From UM-FILTER-49-7 sp964599895 (GTDB lineage Bacteria; Acidobacteriota; Holophagae; Thermotomaculales; Thermotomaculaceae), in NCBI GenBank assembly GCA_964599895.1, contig CAZRHT010000001.1, forward strand, positions 42,150 to 106,149: a DNA stretch of 64,000 bases. Reading direction: 5' to 3'. Below are positions 1-8,969 of the stretch, piece by piece. The position numbers were made by a program, and so were the translations under genes. The notes beneath the pieces are model-generated. The model had not been told where the DNA came from, did no database searches, and saw only the letters and a program-made list of their open reading frames with translations. How positions within the stretch are numbered: the first letter of the stretch is position 1; each line of letters begins with the position of its first letter.

Positions 1-6
1 TGACGG

Positions 7-474
7 ATGTCCGTTGAGTTTTATGGGACCAGGGAAATCACGGTTGATGGTGCTGGCCGGGTCAAACTTCCTTCCGCTTTTCGGCGGGAGTTTGAGGTTA
101 ATGGTTTCGGGCCCGATGTCGTTGTTGCCTATCGTGAACTGAACGGGCAGGGATTCATGATGTTATATCCCCGTGGTGTGTGGAAGCGGATACTGGAGCA
201 TGTTTCGGAGGTTCCGGACCTGACTGCACTGGACGTAGAGGCTATGCGACGCCGGTTGAATCGGTGGTCCGAGATGGCGTCCATGGATAAACAGGGACGT
301 ATTATGTTGCCGAAGCGATTCACTGAAAAAGCGGGGTTGCCCGCCGGCAGCGAGGCTGCACTTGTGGGATCGGGTAATCGGATAGAAGTGTGGCAGCTGG
401 CGCTTTGCGACAAAACAGTGGATGAGACCGCGCTGGACGACGAAAAGATCGCGGCTGTTTTGAACTATAAATAA
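7..474 (+). CDS. mraZ: MraZ transcriptional regulator
   Basis: MraZ is the DNA-binding regulator that heads dcw clusters and represses its own promoter in the bacteria studied. The 155-residue product has the expected two AbrB-like halves: an N-terminal swapped-hairpin repeat (REITVDGAGRVKLPSAFR, about residues 9-27) and a second one (MDKQGRIMLPKRF, about residues 93-105). An in-frame stop lies directly before the start at the window edge, so this ATG is the first possible one. Its ribosome binding site and the usual repeated operator boxes would lie left of the window. rsmH follows after 1 bp, so the two are co-transcribed. Confidence 0.95.
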   Translation: MSVEFYGTREITVDGAGRVKLPSAFRREFEVNGFGPDVVVAYRELNGQGFMMLYPRGVWKRILEHVSEVPDLTALDVEAMRRRLNRWSEMASMDKQGRIMLPKRFTEKAGLPAGSEAALVGSGNRIEVWQLALCDKTVDETALDDEKIAAVLNYK

Positions 475-475
475 T

Positions 476-1411
476 ATGCATGTACCAGTATTGCTTGAAG
501 AGTCTGTATCGTTTCTGAATGTTGCCCATGGAGGGGTTCTGATGGATTGCACATTCGGTGGCGGTGGCCATGCAAAAGAAATATTAGGAAAAATGGATAA
601 TCAGGGCTGTCTAATCGCGCTGGACCGGGATGTCGAAGCTGTGAGCCGTGGTCTTGAACTGAAGACTGAATATCCCAACCTGAAAATACTCCACCGCAAT
701 TTTACCGAAGTGAAGGATGTGGCGAATGAGGAAGGCGTGTTAGGCAAAGTGAATGGCATTCTGGCCGACCTCGGCACGTCCATGTTTCAGTTGAAGAATC
801 CCGAACGAGGGTTCAGTTTTTCCACTGACGGTCCTCTTGATATGCGAATGGATACATCCACCGGTCTCACAGCTGCGGATATTCTCAATACATACCCGGA
901 AGACGAGCTCATTCGAATTTTTCGTGACTATGGAGAAGAGCGTCATGCCAGACGAATTGCCAGGGAAGTGGTGGCACGGAGGAAAGGAAATTCATACAGT
1001 AATACACTGGCGTTTGCCCGTCAGATAGAAGATATTTACGGCGGCCGCAGGGGCCGGATTCACCCGGCTACCCTTTGTTTTCAGGCACTGCGAATTGCTG
1101 TGAATGAAGAGCTCGAAGTGCTTTCCCAGTTTCTGGATCGCGCACTGGAAGTCCTTGCCGTGGATGGACGACTGGTAGTAATCTCTTTCCATTCCCTTGA
1201 AGATCGCATTGTCAAAAACTTCTTCAGGAACAAGTCCAGAAATTGTATTTGTCCCTCCTCCCAGGCCAGATGTACCTGTGGCGGAAACAATGCACAGGTT
1301 CGTGTGCTGACAAGAAAAGTGGTAAGGCCTTCGCAGTGGGAACTGGACCGGAACCCGGCGTCCAGAAGTTCCAGATTAAGAGCTGCAGAAAAACTGGAGA
1401 TAGCGTCATGA
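476..1411 (+). CDS. rsmH: 16S rRNA m4C1402 N4-methyltransferase RsmH
   Basis: RsmH (MraW) uses S-adenosylmethionine to methylate N4 of C1402 in the 16S rRNA P-site region. The 311-residue length is normal for the family. Visible signatures are the N-terminal HVPVLLEESV start, the SAM loop CTFGGGGHAKEIL (about residues 25-37) and the late VISFHSLEDRIVKNFF block. A cysteine cluster near the C terminus (CICPSSQARCTCGG) is common in this family. It lies between mraZ (1 bp gap) and ftsL (ATGA overlap). Confidence 0.96.
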   Translation: MHVPVLLEESVSFLNVAHGGVLMDCTFGGGGHAKEILGKMDNQGCLIALDRDVEAVSRGLELKTEYPNLKILHRNFTEVKDVANEEGVLGKVNGILADLGTSMFQLKNPERGFSFSTDGPLDMRMDTSTGLTAADILNTYPEDELIRIFRDYGEERHARRIAREVVARRKGNSYSNTLAFARQIEDIYGGRRGRIHPATLCFQALRIAVNEELEVLSQFLDRALEVLAVDGRLVVISFHSLEDRIVKNFFRNKSRNCICPSSQARCTCGGNNAQVRVLTRKVVRPSQWELDRNPASRSSRLRAAEKLEIAS

Positions 1412-1698
1412 AGTACGCGGTTTTCTTTGCGCGTTTTTTCTTCCTTTTTCTTCTTCTTGTCGTACCCATTGGAGCTTACATCCAGATGAAAAATGCAACA
1501 ATGGAGCAGGCTCGTAAGGTGAAGAACCTGGAAGGTAATATTCTGATATTGAAGAAAGACATCAACAATCTGGAGCAGGAACTGTCGGAACAGATTGATT
1601 ATGAGCAGATTGAACGTCTGGCACGATCACGTTATGGGTTGGCCTTCATCTATGAGAACCAGAACCCGGTTGTGGTGGTTCGGGAGCAGTCAAAATGA
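1408..1698 (+). CDS. ftsL: Cell division protein FtsL
   Basis: This is a 96-residue bitopic membrane protein with a short cytoplasmic end, one hydrophobic segment (about residues 4-24) and a periplasmic coiled coil rich in Leu/Glu heptads (about residues 28-65). FtsL belongs to the FtsQLB divisome subcomplex. Sequence conservation in the family is low, so the call rests on size, topology and position between rsmH and ftsI. The start is chosen at the ATG overlapping the rsmH stop (ATGA); a longer upstream reading would run inside rsmH. It overlaps ftsI in the same ATGA manner, indicating translational coupling. Confidence 0.85.
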   Translation: MKYAVFFARFFFLFLLLVVPIGAYIQMKNATMEQARKVKNLEGNILILKKDINNLEQELSEQIDYEQIERLARSRYGLAFIYENQNPVVVVREQSK

Positions 1699-3614
1699 GA
1701 CGAAGTCGGCCCTCCATGTTTCTCCATGCGGACCGTTTGGATGTGATAATGGTGGCATTGCTATTTTTCGTGTTGATGGTACTGGTATGCTTCAGTATTT
1801 TAAAACTACAGAGTTTTCACCATGCATACGCAGGTGTCGGCACGGTTTATGGCAACCGGACGGAAAATCTTTCCCGGATCTGGGGCTGCATCTATGACCG
1901 TGACGGAGAACTTATCGGTGGAAATTATTTTGAGATGCAGGTGGGAGCTTCAAGAGTGGCCCTGGAGAAGATGGGATATGAGAAGTACAGGGATGTGGCG
2001 AATCTGCTTGAAATTGATAATTCGAAGGACGCATATCGAAAATTGCTGAAGAATGAAAGAAAGCAGGTTCAACTCAAAACCTATCCTTACCAGGATTTCA
2101 ACTATCAGCATATCAGTCGGGAATTGCGGAAGTTGAAGATGTCTTCACTATTGGTATTTTACCCGAGAAACCGGCGCTACTATCCGAAGAAGCGATTCTA
2201 TTCTTCCTTTTTAAGTTATGCATCTCCGAATCGGGGGAAAACTTGCGGCATTGAAAGCTCTATGAACGAATTTCTCAGTGGTGAACCGGGAAAGAGGGAG
2301 TATGCGCACAGCAGGATTGTCCCTTCTTTCACGGAGCAAAGCGCAGTGGATGGAGATGACGTTGTGCTGACGATTGATTCAGCTGTTCAGTTTATCGTGG
2401 AAACGGAATTGAAAAAACAGGTGAGAAAGACCCGTGCTAAAGGCGGGTATGTGTTGGTGACCCGGCCAGACAGCGGAGAGATCCTCTCCTTCGCGGGCTA
2501 CTATCCTGGAAAAATCGGACAGAATGTTTTGAATGTGGCCGCAAGATTTGAACCGGGTTCCACGATTAAGCCATTGCTGGCCTCTGCTCTCCTGGATCGC
2601 GGCACAGTTTCCACACGATTCCATACCTTCTGTGAGAATGGTCTCTTTAAATTGGGGAAACGAACAATTCGGGATCATGCCCCGTACGGAGACCTTTCCT
2701 TGCCAGAAATCATATGGCATTCAAGCAATATCGGTGCTGTGAAGTTGGGACGTTTACTGTCAGATCAGGACTTTCATGATGCGCTCCAGGCCTTTGGCCT
2801 GGGCGACAAAACCGGTATAAAGCTGCCGGGTGAAACAGCTGGTTATTTCCCAGATCCTCAAAATTGGGGAGAAGGTACAAAAACATCCATGTCTTTTGGA
2901 TACGGATTGTCAGTGAACCTGGTGCAGATGACTGCCGCACTCAATACGGTTGTGAATGGCGGAACATGGGAGCCTCCCCGTATAGTAAAACAGGTGAATG
3001 ATCCAGATGGAAAGACTGTGAGCCTGGGCCGTAAGCAGTCTCCCCGACAGGTGATCACTGAATTAACATCTGCAAAGATGCGTGATATTCTCAGGGGTGT
3101 AGTCCTGTTTGGAACAGGGAAGGAAGCCGCTGTTAAAGGCATTGATGTGGGAGGTAAAACCGGTACCGCCCGTAAGGTGGTAAATGGCGTATACACAAGC
3201 AGCTACGTAGCATCCTTTTATGGCTTTTTCCCGGTTGGCCACCCGGAAGTCTCGGTCTTTATTGTCATTGACGAACCGAAAACAGTACATTTTGGTGGTA
3301 CGGCTGCGGCCCCGTTGTTTCACAATATTGCCCAGAAGGTTCTCCCTCTCTTAATTGATGAGATTGGGGGGGTGGACATGGATATGCGCCTTGCCTCAAA
3401 TTCACCGGCCCAGATGACGCCGTCCAGGCCGGTAAGGAAAGGAAGGGTCCCGGACCTCCGGGGACTTGCATTTCGGGATGCGTTGATATTGGCTCACCAG
3501 GCCGGATACCGTGTTCGGTGCAAAGGTCATGGTTTTGTAACGTCTCAATCTCTTCCTGCGGGGCTTGTCAGTCCGGACGGAACAGAGATTCGTCTGGCCG
3601 GGAATTTCAGATGA
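1695..3614 (+). CDS. ftsI: Septal peptidoglycan transpeptidase FtsI (PBP3) with C-terminal PASTA domain
   Basis: This is a class B penicillin-binding protein that crosslinks septal peptidoglycan. The 639-residue product has one N-terminal membrane helix (about residues 15-37), a PBP dimerisation region and a transpeptidase domain with all three motifs: SxxK at S289-K292 (GSTIKP), SSN (HSSNIGAVKLG) and KTG (GKTGTARKV). The C-terminal 60 residues (from GRVPDLRGLAFRDAL) form a single PASTA domain, which E. coli FtsI lacks but many other phyla have. It overlaps ftsL and murE by ATGA junctions. Confidence 0.95.
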   Translation: MRRSRPSMFLHADRLDVIMVALLFFVLMVLVCFSILKLQSFHHAYAGVGTVYGNRTENLSRIWGCIYDRDGELIGGNYFEMQVGASRVALEKMGYEKYRDVANLLEIDNSKDAYRKLLKNERKQVQLKTYPYQDFNYQHISRELRKLKMSSLLVFYPRNRRYYPKKRFYSSFLSYASPNRGKTCGIESSMNEFLSGEPGKREYAHSRIVPSFTEQSAVDGDDVVLTIDSAVQFIVETELKKQVRKTRAKGGYVLVTRPDSGEILSFAGYYPGKIGQNVLNVAARFEPGSTIKPLLASALLDRGTVSTRFHTFCENGLFKLGKRTIRDHAPYGDLSLPEIIWHSSNIGAVKLGRLLSDQDFHDALQAFGLGDKTGIKLPGETAGYFPDPQNWGEGTKTSMSFGYGLSVNLVQMTAALNTVVNGGTWEPPRIVKQVNDPDGKTVSLGRKQSPRQVITELTSAKMRDILRGVVLFGTGKEAAVKGIDVGGKTGTARKVVNGVYTSSYVASFYGFFPVGHPEVSVFIVIDEPKTVHFGGTAAAPLFHNIAQKVLPLLIDEIGGVDMDMRLASNSPAQMTPSRPVRKGRVPDLRGLAFRDALILAHQAGYRVRCKGHGFVTSQSLPAGLVSPDGTEIRLAGNFR

Positions 3615-5068
3615 AGGCTGGTGCGGTTTTATCCGGTCTTCCATTTCGATCTTCAAACATTGATAGTGATATGGAGATCTCCGGCCTGTCCATTGATTCC
3701 AGAAAATGCGGTAAGGGAGACCTCTTTTTCGCGCGTAAAGGGTATAGAGTGAACGGAGAAGAGTTTGTTGCGGATGCAATCAAGGCCGGTTGTGCGGCGG
3801 TGGTGGCAGAAAGAGATTTCCCCGGCACCCCCACAACCGTTGTGAATGACGTACGGGAAGCACTTGCCCATTGTGCCTTGAATTTTTTCAACCATCCGGA
3901 TCGGACGCTGGACTTGATCGGCGTAACCGGAACCAATGGAAAGACAACAACTGCATGGTTCATTCAACATATCCTCAATTCGGCAGATTGTTGCGGGTTC
4001 CTGTCCACGGTGGAAAATTTCGACGGGAAAAATCGAATCCCGGCAGTATTGACCACGCCGGAAGCCCATGACATTTGTGACAATCTCGCCAGAATGCAAA
4101 ACAATGGATGCGCGCGATGTGTAATGGAAGTCTCTGCTCATTCCGTTACCTTGAAACGAATATTCGGATTGGACTTCAAGGTTGGTGTGTTCACCAACTT
4201 GTCTCAGGATCATCTTGACTTCTATGGGGATATGGAGACATATTTCCAGGCAAAGAAAAAGTTCTTTGAAGATATGGGGCCGGATTCCTGCGCTGTGATA
4301 AACGTCGATGATCCGGCCGGAGAACGGTTATTGGAGCAAATCCAATGCCGATCAATTTCAGTCAGCCCCGCCGGCAGAAACGCGGACGTTCGGGTAATGG
4401 GTACCCGGTCCGGTGATGCCGGAGTCATTGTCCTCCTCAATGCGGAAGGAAAAGAAAAGGAAGTGGCTCTGCCACTTCCGGGCCTGCACAACGCCGCAAA
4501 TCTCGCCTCCTGTGTCGGTGTTCTAATGGCCTTGCGAATGGACCCATTCAGTTCGCTTTCTTTACTGGCTTCCATGCCTCCGATCCCCGGTCGCATGGAA
4601 GCTATTCCTTCCAGCGACGGTGTGCGCTATCTTGTGGATTTTGCCCATACCCCTGATGGGTTAAAGAAAGTGTTGAGTTCCCCTGACATCCACGAGACCG
4701 GTCGCGTATTCTGTGTTTTCGGATGTGGAGGAGACAGGGACAGGACAAAACGTCACCTGATGATGCGGGCCGTATGTGAAAACGCGGATGTTGTGATTGC
4801 AACGTCGGACAATCCTCGAACTGAAGACCAGAAACAGATTTTTGACGACATGGCAAAAGGAGAAACCGGTGATCTGCCGGTTTCATACATTAATGACAGA
4901 CGAGAGGCAATTCGCGCCGCAGTGAACAGGGCAAAGTCGGGAGATGTGGTCATTGTTGCGGGAAAAGGTCATGAGACCTATCAGATCATCGGAACAGAAA
5001 AATTTCCATTCAGTGACGCGGCGGAAATCCTCCGGGCATTAAGGGAGACGGGCCGTGCGAGTGAGTGA
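3611..5068 (+). CDS. murE: UDP-MurNAc-tripeptide synthetase MurE (meso-DAP type)
   Basis: MurE adds the third stem-peptide residue to UDP-MurNAc-L-Ala-D-Glu in the cytoplasm. The 485-residue protein shows the Mur ligase domains in order: N-terminal UDP-binding part, central ATPase with GVTGTNGKTTTAWF, and C-terminal domain. The DNPR motif (ATSDNPRTEDQ) marks ligases that add meso-diaminopimelate, so the wall is probably DAP-type. The start is the ATG overlapping the ftsI stop; in-frame codons upstream run within ftsI. It overlaps murF by 14 bp. Confidence 0.95.
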   Translation: MKAGAVLSGLPFRSSNIDSDMEISGLSIDSRKCGKGDLFFARKGYRVNGEEFVADAIKAGCAAVVAERDFPGTPTTVVNDVREALAHCALNFFNHPDRTLDLIGVTGTNGKTTTAWFIQHILNSADCCGFLSTVENFDGKNRIPAVLTTPEAHDICDNLARMQNNGCARCVMEVSAHSVTLKRIFGLDFKVGVFTNLSQDHLDFYGDMETYFQAKKKFFEDMGPDSCAVINVDDPAGERLLEQIQCRSISVSPAGRNADVRVMGTRSGDAGVIVLLNAEGKEKEVALPLPGLHNAANLASCVGVLMALRMDPFSSLSLLASMPPIPGRMEAIPSSDGVRYLVDFAHTPDGLKKVLSSPDIHETGRVFCVFGCGGDRDRTKRHLMMRAVCENADVVIATSDNPRTEDQKQIFDDMAKGETGDLPVSYINDRREAIRAAVNRAKSGDVVIVAGKGHETYQIIGTEKFPFSDAAEILRALRETGRASE

Positions 5069-6416
5069 ACTGGCAAAATATGCCGGGAAATTGCCTGATA
5101 ATCTTTATGATTGCGAGATAGAGGGCTTCTGTAACGACAGTAGAATTTTGAAAAAGGGTGAGGCTTTTGTTGCAATTCAAACCGTTCATGCTGACGGCAA
5201 TGATTATTTACCGACAGCGAGGGAAAAGGGAGCTTCAGCTTTTATCGCTTCTTCCTGTCCTGACGGAAATACCGACGAATATCAAAACCTGTTTCTGGTA
5301 AAGGACCCGACTCGTTTTCTCGGTGAAACCGCAAGAGTGTTGCTTGGGGAAAGGGCGGAAACACGGGTGGGTATTACCGGAAGTGCCGGTAAGACAACTA
5401 CGAAAGAACTCATTTCACTGTTGCTGGGCCTTTCCGGTGAGACTCTGGCCAGCAAGGGAAATTATAACAATACATTAGGGCTTCCGATGACAGTCCTGGA
5501 ACAACTGGATCATCCGGTTACGTTCTTTGTGACTGAGATGGGGATGAGTTATCCGGGAGAAATTCAACGACTTGTTCAAATTGTCCGACCCAATATGCGT
5601 GTCTGGTTGAACGTGTTAACCGCTCATATCGGAAATTTCAAGGGGATTGAAGAATTGCGGGAAGCGAAGGCAGAAATCCTGATAGGCAGAGAAACCGACG
5701 ACATTCTGATTTACAATCGTGATGATCTCCTGGTAAAGTCCAGGGTTGAATCAGAGGCTGGAATGAAATACAGCTTTGGAGCCACCATGGGGGCCGATTT
5801 GAGGATTGTGTCATCAAAAATGATGAATCTCGAGTCGTCTCTACTTGACGTGGAATATGAAGGTCGGATTTATCGGCTGCACCATTCCCTGGCCGGGCTT
5901 CACAACAGCTATAACGTTGCTGCAGCTGTGATGACGGCCCTGGCGGCCGGAGTGAAAATTAAAGAGATCCAACGGGCCCTGCTTGACTTCCGACCGGTCC
6001 AGCATCGGGGTCGATTGATTCAGGCAGGATTGGTGAGTATCTATGATGATTGTTACAATGCCAATCCGGAAGCCGTGAAATATGTGTTGTCCATGTTCCA
6101 TGAAGTCAATCTTCAGGGTAGAAAAATAGTTGTTCTGGGAGATATGCTTGAATTGGGCAAGGTTTCAGCTACCTTCCACCAGGAGATAGGAGTTTTTGTT
6201 AGTGGCCTGGAGTTTGATGAGGCGGTATTTTATGGCAGTGAAATGAAATCCGCGTTTAAGAATTGCGCAGCAAAATGCAGCTGGTTTGAAAGCACAACCT
6301 CCGCTGCGGATCATGTGGCGAAAATCGCAGTGGCCGGAGATACCGTACTGGTGAAGGCCTCCAGGGGAATGCATGGAGAGAAAGTTATTGATAGACTGAG
6401 GGAGAAATTTGAATAG
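5055..6416 (+). CDS. murF: UDP-MurNAc-pentapeptide synthetase MurF
   Basis: MurF ligates D-Ala-D-Ala to the UDP-MurNAc-tripeptide. The 453-residue product has the Mur ligase ATP loop GITGSAGKTTTKELI, the KGNYNNTLGLP segment characteristic of MurF, and DDCYNANPEAVKYVL near the third domain. The GTG start lies inside the end of murE with a purine-rich GGGAGACGGG just upstream; a second in-frame GTG occurs two codons later. mraY normally follows murF in dcw clusters, but here murD follows at once. Confidence 0.94.
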   Translation: MRVSELAKYAGKLPDNLYDCEIEGFCNDSRILKKGEAFVAIQTVHADGNDYLPTAREKGASAFIASSCPDGNTDEYQNLFLVKDPTRFLGETARVLLGERAETRVGITGSAGKTTTKELISLLLGLSGETLASKGNYNNTLGLPMTVLEQLDHPVTFFVTEMGMSYPGEIQRLVQIVRPNMRVWLNVLTAHIGNFKGIEELREAKAEILIGRETDDILIYNRDDLLVKSRVESEAGMKYSFGATMGADLRIVSSKMMNLESSLLDVEYEGRIYRLHHSLAGLHNSYNVAAAVMTALAAGVKIKEIQRALLDFRPVQHRGRLIQAGLVSIYDDCYNANPEAVKYVLSMFHEVNLQGRKIVVLGDMLELGKVSATFHQEIGVFVSGLEFDEAVFYGSEMKSAFKNCAAKCSWFESTTSAADHVAKIAVAGDTVLVKASRGMHGEKVIDRLREKFE

Positions 6417-6417
6417 A

Positions 6418-7752
6418 ATGAGTGAGATTTTAGTGGCAGGGGTAGGAAAAAGCGGAGAATGGGCAGCTCGTCTCGCCTTGAAAAATGGGGATTCCTGTCT
6501 CCTCTTTGACGACAGAGATCTAACTGAATCGAATGCCTTGCCGGAAGATCTTACAAACAGCAGTAAAGTGAGAATTGTCCGGCAGGTGGACGAAGCACTC
6601 TTGAACAGAGTGAAAGCGGTGATAATCAGTCCTGGCTTCCCGCCTTCCCATCCGGTACGAAGGACTGCTGAGGAAACGGATTCTCGGGTGATTTCTGAAA
6701 TCGAATACGCTGCAACATATTGCAAAGGTAGACTGTTCGCCGTTACAGGATCAAATGGAAAAACCACGGTTACAGGGCTGACTGCGCATATCCTTAAATC
6801 AGCCGGGCTGACCGCGGTCCCCTGTGGGAATTACGGAACAGCGTTTTCACAGGCTGTGTTTGAAAGCGGGGGAAGCGGCAATTTTGTTGTGGAACTTTCG
6901 TCGTTCCAACTGGAGCATGTGCAGAGCTTTCGTCCGGATTTCGCCGCACTCTTGAACTTGACGCCGGATCATCTGGATCGCTACCCGAAGGTGGATGAAT
7001 ACTATCGTGCAAAGATGGCCATGTTCCGGAACATGGACGAAGAAAACCCCGCGCTCTTAAACGGGGACGACCCTGTGAGTGCTTCATACAGTCAATTCTT
7101 TCCTCCAAATGTGCAATGGATTGGCAGCAAATCAGATTCGCTTGTGCAAGTACTTCCGGATGCGTTGGAATATCAGGAAGAGAAGCTGGTTTCTCTCGAA
7201 GAGACAAGACTTCGGGGACTACACAATTTGTACAATGCGGCATTCAGTGCGGGAATGTGTCTCCTTGCAGGTGTATCTGCAGAGCAGGTTCGTGCCGGTA
7301 TTATGTCTTTTCATCCTATTCCCCATCGACTGGAGCTGATTGGAGAGAGGAATGGGGTTCAATTCTACAATGACTCAAAGGCTACCAATTTTGATTCAGT
7401 GGTAAAGGCGTTATCCAGTTTTTCTTCGATTCACTGGATAGCGGGGGGCCGATTCAAGGGGGGCGATTTTGAAGAGCTGGCCGCAGCTGGAAAAGGGCGC
7501 GTAAGAGCCGCATATTTCATTGGAGAAAGTGCATCACTGTTCCAGGAAAATCTGGCCGACCGCTTTCATTGCCGGATTTCCGGAACTCTGGAACAGGCAG
7601 TTGTAGACGCTCGGATGAACGCAGAGCCCGGGGACGTGATTCTGCTGGCACCGGGATGTTCGAGTTATGACCAGTTCAAGAACTATGAGGTTCGTGGGAA
7701 CCACTTCCGGGAGATTCTAAATGAGGTCAGGAATGAAGGGAATCGCAGCTGA
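6418..7752 (+). CDS. murD: UDP-MurNAc-L-alanine:D-glutamate ligase MurD
   Basis: MurD adds D-glutamate to UDP-MurNAc-L-Ala. It has an N-terminal Rossmann-like domain (ILVAGVGKSGEWAAR), the ATP loop AVTGSNGKTTVTGL, the HLDRYPKVDEYYRAK block and the C-terminal NDSKATNFDSV motif specific for MurD. The ATG one base after the murF stop is preferred; a TTG nine bases upstream is possible but would sit only 3 bp from the GAGGGAG purine tract. It overlaps ftsW by about 30 bp. Confidence 0.93.
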   Translation: MSEILVAGVGKSGEWAARLALKNGDSCLLFDDRDLTESNALPEDLTNSSKVRIVRQVDEALLNRVKAVIISPGFPPSHPVRRTAEETDSRVISEIEYAATYCKGRLFAVTGSNGKTTVTGLTAHILKSAGLTAVPCGNYGTAFSQAVFESGGSGNFVVELSSFQLEHVQSFRPDFAALLNLTPDHLDRYPKVDEYYRAKMAMFRNMDEENPALLNGDDPVSASYSQFFPPNVQWIGSKSDSLVQVLPDALEYQEEKLVSLEETRLRGLHNLYNAAFSAGMCLLAGVSAEQVRAGIMSFHPIPHRLELIGERNGVQFYNDSKATNFDSVVKALSSFSSIHWIAGGRFKGGDFEELAAAGKGRVRAAYFIGESASLFQENLADRFHCRISGTLEQAVVDARMNAEPGDVILLAPGCSSYDQFKNYEVRGNHFREILNEVRNEGNRS

Positions 7753-8839
7753 AAAGAAAGGCTTCATGATTACTGTCGTGATGCTTGTGGTTTTTGGTAT
7801 TGTTATTACCATGTCTGCGTCTATTTCAGTAAAGATTCACAATGGCGTGGATATCACTACGAAAATTCTTGCAAATGTGTTGATTTCCATCATAGCAATG
7901 GCTTTGATCATGTGGAAGGCTCCGATAGAGCGGTGGAAAAGGCAGGGATTCATATATCCGGCTGTCGGTGGCATGATTGTGCTGCTCTTATTGCCAATAC
8001 TGTTGAATATCAGGATTAATGGAGCTTATCGATGGATTTCATTTGGTGTTTTCAGTCTTCAGCCAGCGGAACTGGCCAAAATAGTGGTTGTGGCCTTTCT
8101 TGCGTACGTTTTTTCCACGATGCGTCATCCCAGACCAACAATGGATGAATTGCTGCCAATCGGCGCTGTAACGGGGCTGATTGTATTGTTCATTTTCATG
8201 GAACGGGATCTTGGACTACCGTTGGTGATTGCTGTGACCGTGCTGGTCATGCTTTTTGTTACACGTACAAACCGGCTTGTGGTTGTCACACTGATGGTTC
8301 TCGGGCTAATGCTGTTCGCCGTGGCTGTGATGACAGCGCAGCACCGGCGTACCCGGGTGATCCAGTTCTGGGACAGGAAAACAGGGGAGAACGCACTCTC
8401 ATTTGATAAGATACCGGATGATCAGGTTGGTGCAGCCCTGCTGGCCGTCAGCTCTGCAGGCCTCAAAGGGAAGGGACTGGGGAACAGTGAGACGAAATTC
8501 AGTTCCCTCACTGAGGCCCATAACGATTTTGTTTTTTCTCTGATTATAGAGGAACTTGGACTTGCAGGTTTTTTCATTGTCGTTCTCCTTTTCACCCTGT
8601 TCATGGTGTTCGGGTTGAGAATGGCATTTACAGCACAGGGAAGGTTTGAGCATTTCTTTCTCATTGGCATGGTTTTCTTAACCATCAGCCAGGCGGTATT
8701 GCATATGATGGTAAATGTGGATATGCTACCTGCAAAAGGTTTTGGGTTGCCGTTTGTCAGCTATGGGGGCTCCTCAATGGTTTCTCATATGATGATGGTG
8801 GGGCTGGCCATGACTGTGAAGCTGAAGGGAGAGGAATAG
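7721..8839 (+). CDS. ftsW: SEDS-family peptidoglycan glycosyltransferase FtsW
   Basis: SEDS proteins polymerise lipid II glycan strands; FtsW acts with FtsI at the septum. The 372-residue polytopic protein has about ten hydrophobic segments and the family blocks INGAYRWISFGVFSLQPAEL, MERDLGLPLV and GFGLPFVSYGGSSMV. The dcw position makes FtsW more likely than RodA. Two starts are plausible: the ATG given, with GGGAG 7 bp upstream, and an ATG 12 bp later. The 130 bp that follow lack murG. Confidence 0.92.
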   Translation: MRSGMKGIAAEKKGFMITVVMLVVFGIVITMSASISVKIHNGVDITTKILANVLISIIAMALIMWKAPIERWKRQGFIYPAVGGMIVLLLLPILLNIRINGAYRWISFGVFSLQPAELAKIVVVAFLAYVFSTMRHPRPTMDELLPIGAVTGLIVLFIFMERDLGLPLVIAVTVLVMLFVTRTNRLVVVTLMVLGLMLFAVAVMTAQHRRTRVIQFWDRKTGENALSFDKIPDDQVGAALLAVSSAGLKGKGLGNSETKFSSLTEAHNDFVFSLIIEELGLAGFFIVVLLFTLFMVFGLRMAFTAQGRFEHFFLIGMVFLTISQAVLHMMVNVDMLPAKGFGLPFVSYGGSSMVSHMMMVGLAMTVKLKGEE

Positions 8840-8969
8840 AGATGAGTAGTTTGAGCCTAAGTTTTGGTTTGAGTGTTGAAGAAGAATTGGCATGGGTCAT
8901 GGCGCACTCACATTCGCACTTTCACTTGCGGCTCTTTGCCCACGGGGCAGAGATGGGAGGATGACTCAG
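8840..8969. other. Intergenic gap at the usual position of murG
   Basis: In the common dcw order murG lies between ftsW and murC. Here there are only 130 bp with no credible gene. The left half contains TTTGAG/AAGTTTTGG words that also occur in other intergenic regions of this window (about 13740, 14705 and 58200). The right half ends with the GGGAGG ribosome binding site for murC. Confidence 0.6.
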